DNA from: Chrysopilus asiliformis
Lineage: Eukaryota; Arthropoda; Insecta; Diptera; Rhagionidae
Length of the DNA stretch: 64,000 nucleotides
Direction of reading: 5' to 3'
Assembly: GCA_964034945.1 (NCBI GenBank)
Contig: OZ035963.1
Location: 48,687,032 to 48,751,031 of the forward strand
Shown: positions 57,736 to 64,000 of the stretch, one piece after another
Layout of the letters: each line of letters begins with the position of its first letter
How positions within the stretch are numbered: position 1 is the stretch's first letter
The notes under the pieces: model-generated
Seen by the model: the letters and a program-made list of their open reading frames with translations, nothing else
Databases searched by the model: none
Told to the model about the DNA's origin: nothing
Program-made: the position numbers and the translations under genes

Positions 57736-58651
57736 TAAAATTATCATGAAAATTTGCTTAAAAATTTCAACAACTCATACTCCTTTCTACCTGAATTAAA
57801 GTCAAGAGTTTAAAACATCAAAAAATGCCTGTAAATTCAGACAAAAAAAATTAAGCTGAAAACTTTCTCTTTAACAAACAGACGGCTCGCAGTTCTTCAT
57901 ATTTCTTATAAAAAATCTATTTTTGTTATTTTTATAAAGTAAATCTACTGGGAAGTCCTTTAACTTCAACCACGAAGTGAAAAAGAAGCCCTTTTGCTTT
58001 TGTAAGAATTATTTTTCAGAATTTATTTCAGAAAAAAAAAATCGGGAAAAATAAAAATACACAAATAATAACATCGATCGTTAATACCACCCCAAAAGAA
58101 AATACACGCTTTTATATTTTGTGGTTCCCTAAAGAATTGACTTGAAAAATACGTAGAGATCGAATCGAAATACAAAGAAAATTACAAGAGATAAAAACCT
58201 GTCGATGGGGGTTATAAATAAAAATCCCACCCTTTTATTACAACACTTAATAAGGAAAACATCTTGGTGGATATGCTTTTTGCAATCAATCAAAATAATC
58301 GCTTTATGAATCTTTATAAGAAGACATTTCCATTACTTTCATTCGCAATGTTCAATTTAGATAGCAGAAAATCAACCCTTAATTGGAATCGAACCAAAAA
58401 TCCAAATTCTAATTTGCCAAAATAAAATGATTGGATAATTTCTTACGCATTAATGAAAATTATATCTAAATGGGAAAATAATTAAACTGATGAAATTTTT
58501 TCTTGGAGGGCTGTTCAGTTATTTTTTCTTTGAAATGTATTAAAGTAATTGTTTAATAAAATAATTGCATATTTCTGTACCAGCAGCCATCTTGATAAAA
58601 TATACAATAAAAACATAAGAAAAGCTATAATTGCCAGGGCCAATCGTCAAA
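57736..58651. other. AT-rich DNA, no recognised gene
   Basis: Nothing coding. The last 40 bases (AAACATAAGAAAAGCTATAA) belong to a dispersed-repeat edge seen also near 51385 and 52790. Confidence 0.5.
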
Positions 58652-59039
58652 TCTATATATATAAAAATGGATGTTTGTCTGTTAATCTGTCTGTCTGTCT
58701 GCTTGAGATTACAAAACTCAAAAACTACTGGACCGATTTTTAAGCAAAATGATCTGCGTTGCCAGAAGCAGGTTTTTAGCTATGTTAGATTTTTAAAATT
58801 CTAAACGGGAGATCCTGTAAGGATAACGCAAATGTCCTTTTTCCATTTTTTTTCCGCAAAAACTGGCTTTGGGAGGTTTTCAGGGTTGCTCACGAATCTG
58901 GTGCTGAAATTTCAAAATTCGAAAGGGAAGGTCCTGTAAGGATAATGTTTTTTCCCAAAAGTTTTTAAGTTATCTATGGTTTTTTGGCATTCTAAAATTT
59001 ATACAAAAAACTTTAAGCTGGCAACGTAGGGTCCGCTAG
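58652..59039 (+). mobile_element. Helitron-like repeat, best full-length copy
   Basis: Begins TCTATATATATAAAAATGG directly after an A and ends GTCCGCTAG directly before a T, which fits Helitron insertion between A and T with 5'-TC and 3'-CTAG. 388 bp, with the internal GTCTGTCTGTCTG tract and two copies of a CCTGTAAGGATAA block. No Rep/helicase coding. Confidence 0.65.
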
Positions 59040-59229
59040 TACTCTATATGATGACAGACGAAAAATTAATTTTTGTATAGAAGAGGGAGAAAAGGAGTGG
59101 TCCGATTGGATTTTGATGTATGGATGAGTTATGTAAAATCCTATTCTTAACACATTTTACATTGTTACATGTTTCAATATAATTCATCGTTTTCGAGAAA
59201 ATTGCAAAAAACTGTTTCGTTTGTATGGG

Positions 59230-59363
59230 AAAAGAGGGAAGGAAAGGAGGGAAGGAAAGGAGGGATGAAAGGAGGGAAGGAAAGGAGGGAAGGAAAGGAG
59301 GGAAGGAAGGGAGGGAAGGAAAGGAGGGAAGGAAAGGAGGGAAGGAGAGGAGGGAAGGAAAGG
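59230..59363 (+). repeat. Polypurine minisatellite, about 13-bp unit
   Basis: About ten units of GGGAAGGAAAGGA with small variations give a 130-bp strand free of pyrimidines except for one T. Such a mirror-type purine tract can form triplex DNA. The long Lys/Gly/Glu ORF across it is a by-product. Confidence 0.85.
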
Positions 59364-61538
59364 TTCGGTTTACAAAATTTAAAGTATCTATTTGGTCACC
59401 CTAATCGGTCACAAACCAACCAATTTGTGACGGTTTTCATGTGACCGGTCAAAATAAAACCGATTTGCAATCGGTTGTATTGTGACCGGTCACAAGGCAG
59501 CCGTCAGATAAACTGATTTAAAACCGCTACATTACAACCAAGTTTACATTGTAACCTCAATCGCAATTGGTTGCTTGGAATAAGCCACATTTTCGAAAAA
59601 AATCGCTTGTTGGACTACCCCCTCTCCACGTCAGGCTTTTTCATATCGCACATGGTCCCGTAGACTGTAGTATCTCAAAATCTGCAATTTTAAGAAAAAC
59701 GCATTCAAAGTTTTCATTTCAAAATAATTGTTTATAAATAATTGTTTTTTTCTGTTGTCTGTACAGTAATATTTCAATTTATTACTCTTTTGATAATAAC
59801 TTACAGATCATTTGCTTCAATTTTTTTTTTTTTTTGCAACAATAAAAGATAGAGTTAGGTTTGTTTTCCACAAAATCAATTTAAATTTTAAAAAATGGGA
59901 ATTTAAAAAACCAAAAATAAATCAATTTTAGGACTACGTTTACATTTAAATTTGTTTTTCATTTGATTCAGTCAATTTTCCTTTACATAATGGAATAATT
60001 ACTCAAAAACACATTTGTTTGAGATACTACAGTCTACGGGACCATGTGCGATATATCATATAGGAGTATATTAGATTTAGTATACCGTTTGTAACGCATC
60101 GAACCAATCATCGGACTCAAAAATGAACTACACCAGGGTGTTAGAGATGACAAAATATTTTGATTTCCGCTTTTCCGTCCGTTTATCTGCCCATTTGTCC
60201 ATAACTTTCGAAAGGATTGAGCTAGAGACTTGAAATTTTGTATATTTGGGCTCCTCGTAAATGGCTCGACTATACAAATGAAACAGTTTTTTGCAATTTT
60301 CTCGAAAATGGGGCGTTATGCATTCATAAAAATCCAATCGGACCACTACTTCCCCTCTCTTCCATCCAATTGGAATACTTTTTCCTGTTTTCTCGAAAAC
60401 TGATCATCGTATCGAAAAATTTATAACGATGAAATGTATCTAGAATATGATTTTACATAAGCGTTTCATACATCAAAATCCAATCATACCACTTGTCAGC
60501 AGCGCTATGCGGTCAACGGGCGAATTAGAGGTGGCCGAAATAAATTTAGAACAAAATATTGTCTTCTGACATGACTGAATTATTATTATTAGTTTTACAA
60601 TTTTTTGTAAGCCGGCAAGACGCGTGCTTGAATTCTAAATAAATCGTGTAAAGCGGCCGAACTGTTTTTCTTTCCCCTTTTTGTGTTTTACTCCTTTCCC
60701 CGTTTTCTATAAAATGGATTTTTTAAAATAAACATTTGGTCTGTCATCATATATCGTATTTGACGATTGGTCCCTGGTAATTGTAGCTATTCTTATGTTT
60801 GTATACAATTTTGTAGTATAAGTACTCACGCATACCTCTCCCCGGCCTCCCCTTCGCGCTAATACCATTAAAGTGTGACATATTTTATAGGAAACTTCTC
60901 ATCTAAAAATTATTTTCCTACAGTTTTTTTTGTTAATTTGGTAACTTTGTTTGGTGAAAAATAACAAAAAGATTTTTCTGATTTGCCTAATAGGATGTCC
61001 TTGTATTCAAAAAAAAATGTATTTTTGTAACATTGTTAATAAAAATGAAGAAGAAAAACTCTTTTATGCTTTTGTTAGGACACGTTTTACTTTATTTTTG
61101 AATAGTAATTTCGGAACTCTTGATGGAATTTAGAGAAAATTCACCTTGCTAACAAGGAAGTGCGGATGGGGTGTTTTGTATAATATTTTCAAGTTTTATG
61201 TTTCTTCAGAAATGCCATCCGGCAGTTTTGTGTAGGTAGGGTAACCATATTTTTTTGTGTGAATCCGGCGCTGGTAAAATGGAGAGCGAGTGAGGGAGGG
61301 GGACGAAGCGTGAGGTAATTTTCATTGCTTTGAAATGTAAACATTTTGAAAGCCCGAAAGAGGGAAAAGGGTTTATCGCGCCGCAGGCAAAACTTTTCGA
61401 AATAAACATCCCACTATTAAAAATTATTTAATAAAATGCGCCGCTGGTGATTTTTTTAAGGAAAATGCGCGAGATGCATTAATTTCTGAGGAAACTGCGC
61501 CGCAGGTAATTTTAGTTATGTATAAACTATAACACTAA
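59364..61538. other. Repeat-rich intergenic DNA
   Basis: 59400-59570 is rich in ACCGGTCACAA and its relatives, partly self-complementary. CATGGTCCCGTAGACTGTAG near 59650 reappears inverted as CTACAGTCTACGGGACCATG near 60028, bracketing about 380 bp. 60080-60480 is dispersed-repeat family E or a relative. 60765-60800 carries a block that recurs near 32850 and 58640. No gene. Confidence 0.5.
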
Positions 61539-62067
61539 AGGTAGAAATACACGACGAGAGACTTTGGTCTCTTAGACCAAAAATTTCGCCTCTGCATACA
61601 AAGAGACCTGTGTATACACTTCGGAGACCGGAGATTTGTCTCCAAGTATCAAGTCTCTAGGGTCTCTGGGAGACTTAAGTTTCTTGCCGTGTAGCTACTA
61701 ATGAGAGAGTCTCTTTAATGCATCTCCGGTCTTCAAAACGTTTTGATATCTATCTTTTGGTCTCCGGAGACGACTTTTAACATTTCAGGAAATTGTTTTG
61801 TGGGAACGAGAATTTGTTTCGTTGTTTTGAGATTAAAGGTCAGTTTTTATAAAGAAAAAAAAGTGTTTTTACTTATTTTATATGTTAGATTAGTGATATT
61901 GTTGTTATGCTTGGAGACGAGATACCTGCTTTTTAGTAAACGTCTCCGGAGATCTATTTTTTGATCTCCAGACTTAAATGTCTGTGTACGTGTATGCACT
62001 TTGGAGATTTTTGCCTTTTGTACCCTGGAGCCCAGAGACCAAAGTCTCTCGTCGTGTATTTCTACCT
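61539..62067. mobile_element. 529-bp MITE with AGGTAGAAATACACGACG ends
   Basis: Flanked by TAA (61536-61538 and 62068-62070). About 36 bp of each end are inverted (GACGAGAGACTTTGGTCTCT left, complement right), and the interior is packed with GGAGAC/GTCTCC motifs in both orientations. PIF/Harbinger-like by target duplication. Confidence 0.8.
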
Positions 62068-62070
62068 TAA

Positions 62071-62335
62071 GAGCGGTTTGCACCAACGAAACTTAGCAAC
62101 TTATGTCGAACTTAAATTAGTTAAGTGCCAGAATTTCTATGGTTTAAGAAGGCTAAGCATAACTTAAATAGTTATGGCTTTATCAGCAAATGGGCCTAAA
62201 AGTCGTTGGCACTAACGAAAGTAAGCGACTTATGTTTAACTTACATTATTTAAGTCCTAGAATTTTTACAGTTAAGTGGACTAAGCACGTCTTAATTTTG
62301 TCAAGAATAGTACGCACAAACGGGCGTAGATTGCA
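62071..62335. repeat. Two-unit tandem repeat, possible MITE
   Basis: The block GCACCAACGAAACTTAGCAA (62090) recurs as GCACTAACGAAAGTAAGCGA (62211), about 120 bp apart, with similar following sequence (ACTTATGTCGAACTTA / ACTTATGTTTAACTTA). Outer pieces GCGGTTTGCACC and CGCACAAACGGGC are loosely inverted. It abuts the TAA of the previous element. Confidence 0.5.
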
Positions 62336-62433
62336 TAATTCCGGAACAATAGTTTAGTTTCTGTTACTCCGGGACTAGACTAAATGCCTAAATCCAGGAC
62401 TGTTCCAGTGATTCCGGGACATATGGTTACCCT

Positions 62434-62784
62434 ATGTTTAGTAGGCGAATACTCTATATTCCATTAAAAAAGGTAAAATTTCCGAATGAAAACTGTGTCA
62501 AGTATTATTTCCAAACTTTCTTAAAAAAGGCAGCTTTCCGTTCAATGTTGTTGCGGTGGCTCATTGTTTGTGGTTTTTTGATATCCTCGTCCTGTTTCCT
62601 TGTAAGGACAACATCTGGTCTTACCAAACTGCTAACAACTGACTATGAACGGATTTTATTCTTCTTATACTCGTATATAATAGAACCATGGTCTCATCGT
62701 CATACTCAAACAATGGAAATATCCTTCATAACACAATTGAAAGGACCCAGGAATCAGTATATAGAGAACCGCCAAAAGCAGTAA
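62434..62784 (+). CDS. Orphan ORF, possible small secreted protein
   Basis: A 116-codon ORF in the repeat-rich right third. An internal Met at 62545 is followed by LLRWLIVCGFLISSSCFLV, which has the form of a signal peptide, then a polar 55-residue tail. I recognise no family, see no second copy in the window, no intron and no nearby poly(A) signal. It may be a chance ORF. Confidence 0.18.
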   Translation: MFSRRILYIPLKKVKFPNENCVKYYFQTFLKKAAFRSMLLRWLIVCGFLISSSCFLVRTTSGLTKLLTTDYERILFFLYSYIIEPWSHRHTQTMEISFITQLKGPRNQYIENRQKQ

Positions 62785-63220
62785 AAATAGGCTGACATTG
62801 GCAGAATGATGCTTTGAAGCAAAATTTAATTGTTTTATCAAGTGGGAAAACCTATTTTCTTATAGTATATGACAAGTATTTATGTTTTCTATACCAGTTT
62901 AGAAAGCTATTGCTTGATTTTGTGGAAACTCTTCATCAGGATTTTTCAGCAGGCGAAGACTTTTGGATTTGTCGCCGCAAATTTTAGCTCGAAATTTCAT
63001 AAAGATTTTGTACTAAAACCTATACCTACTAAATACATTTACTTAAGTTTATTCATTTGGTTCATATTTGGGGTGACTATTAGGGTGGAGTGAAAATGTA
63101 TGGAGACTTTTGTAAATACTAAATTTGCAATTCACCCGTGGGCTGCTGCATAATATTTTTCTTGCCTGCGGTGTATTTTATCAACGAATTTTTACCTTGG
63201 GCGTAGGCCCGTAATGAGGC

Positions 63221-63440
63221 ATATGCTTGAAGCACAATTTAGACTAACGATTGCGATAACGATTGAGCTTCCTCGACCAATGAGTTCAAAGCTTTCATGA
63301 CTCTATCGTTGAAAGCTTTGAACTCATTGGTCGAGATGCTTCAATCGTAATTGTAATCGTAATCGTAATCTTAATCGTAATCGTAATCGTAATCGTAATC
63401 GTAATCGTAATCGTAATGGCAATCATTAGTCTGAATTGAG
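63221..63440. mobile_element. Foldback MITE family A copy 3 with hexamer expansion
   Basis: The diverged ends (AGCACAATTTAGACTAACGA and ATTAGTCTGAATTGAG) and the inner CAAAGCTTT pair match copies 1 and 2. In the right arm the AATCGT hexamer is expanded to about a dozen units (63345-63420), which accounts for its greater length. Confidence 0.7.
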
Positions 63441-63687
63441 GTGTTAAAAGCTAGAGTGGACCAACCCACATAATCGAGTTTTTGAAGCTTTTTCACTTTT
63501 GTACTATTATTTACTGTAAGTTTTTGGAAAAAAAATTTATGTGGACTTTATTACTCAATGTTGAAATGTTCTTTTGTGCATCCAAACATTTTTATCTAGA
63601 AACTCACTCGCAATAGTGATTCAAACACAAAAAAAATCACGATTTCAACATGTGGGTTGGTCCACTCTAGCTTTTAACGCCTCAATT
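63434..63687. repeat. Inverted repeat with 38-bp arms
   Basis: AATTGAGGTGTTAAAAGCTA at the left and its near-exact complement at the right (arms 63434-63471 and 63650-63687) enclose 178 bp. The left arm overlaps the terminus of MITE copy 3, so one element is nested against the other. CAGTTGAACAGGGCCAGAGT follows at 63699. Confidence 0.7.
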
Positions 63688-63741
63688 ATGCTTTAGTGCA
63701 GTTGAACAGGGCCAGAGTCAGGGCAGTCCCTGAAATGACTT

Positions 63742-63792
63742 CCAAGAGATGCCGTACACCAAGAGATGCCGTACACCAAGAGATGCCGTACA
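63742..63792 (+). repeat. 17-bp tandem repeat, three perfect copies
   Basis: CCAAGAGATGCCGTACA occurs three times head to tail. Confidence 0.9.
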
Positions 63793-63914
63793 CAAATATT
63801 TGTTGACGTTTGTATTATTTTGGATCGTCGAAAATAAAAACAAAATAATTTAGCTTTAAATTTTAGGGTATAATAGACTTTTACACGTAAAAATTTTCGC
63901 TTACGACGTATTTA

Positions 63915-64000
63915 TCATAGTAATATATAAAAATGAGTTTGTGTCTGTCTGTCTGTCTGTCTGTTCCTCTTTCACGCAAAAACGGCTGAACAGATTGACT
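63915..64000 (+). mobile_element. Helitron-like or related repeat start, cut by the window edge
   Basis: ATATATAAAAATGAGTTTG followed by repeated TGTC units and CACGCAAAAACGGCTGAAC matches the 5' layout of the other copies, but the core sequence differs, so it may be a sister family. Confidence 0.4.

Noticed and set aside
59169..59444. 91-codon ORF rich in Glu, Gly, Lys and Arg
   Set aside because: Produced by the polypurine minisatellite, which is open in all sense frames.

Overview
This window is nuclear DNA of an insect. Nine protein genes can be rebuilt exon by exon; splice phases close in all of them, and only the first Coq8 donor is ambiguous (two choices, both in frame). They have mostly short AT-rich introns, animal orthologues (a PAK-II kinase, COQ8, CFP1, the largest RNA polymerase III subunit, dolichol kinase, Ku70) and three insect-type odorant-binding proteins (OBPs). 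A dipteran is my best guess, but the window alone cannot settle the order.

Layout. 1-2584 is a gene desert with a foldback MITE and a long inverted duplication that carries a cysteine-rich ORF. 2585-7522 (-) is mbt (PAK4-like), with a 2.8 kb intron holding wrecks of a DD41D mariner and a Tc1 element. 9418-12758 (+) is Coq8, divergent from mbt. 15662-29070 is an OBP cluster: Obp-a (+), then Obp-b and Obp-c (both -), recent paralogues that share intron phases and a TATA-Inr promoter. 30162-31795 (+) is Cfp1, which converges within 70 bp on Polr3A (31866-40101, -). Polr3A is divergent across 416 bp from dolichol kinase (40518-42922, +), which converges within 148 bp on Ku70 (43071-46679, -). From 46680 to 64000 I find no convincing coding gene, only a possible 5'-UTR exon near 48.2-48.9 kb. 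That third is an archive of non-autonomous transposons and tandem repeats.

The compact block 30-47 kb is housekeeping: chromatin marking at promoters (Cfp1), tRNA/5S transcription (Polr3A), the dolichyl-phosphate supply for glycosylation, and double-strand-break repair (Ku70). The OBP block is the chemosensory part, where most intronic and intergenic transposons of the left half sit.

Mobile DNA gives the window its character. There are at least seven MITE families with exact 3-bp TAA/TTA target duplications (PIF/Harbinger-like), two piggyBac-type MITEs (TTAA plus CCC ends), a 948-bp element with perfect 36-bp TIRs and a 9-bp duplication, an internally deleted DD41D mariner with near-perfect 43-bp TIRs, Helitron-like repeats (TC...CTAG), and several long palindromes able to form hairpin RNA. 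The most interesting signals are the Cfp1 CXXC finger without its KFGG segment, the duplicated OBP promoter block, the palindromised MITE and Tc1 pieces, and the inverted cysteine-rich duplication at 182-551.
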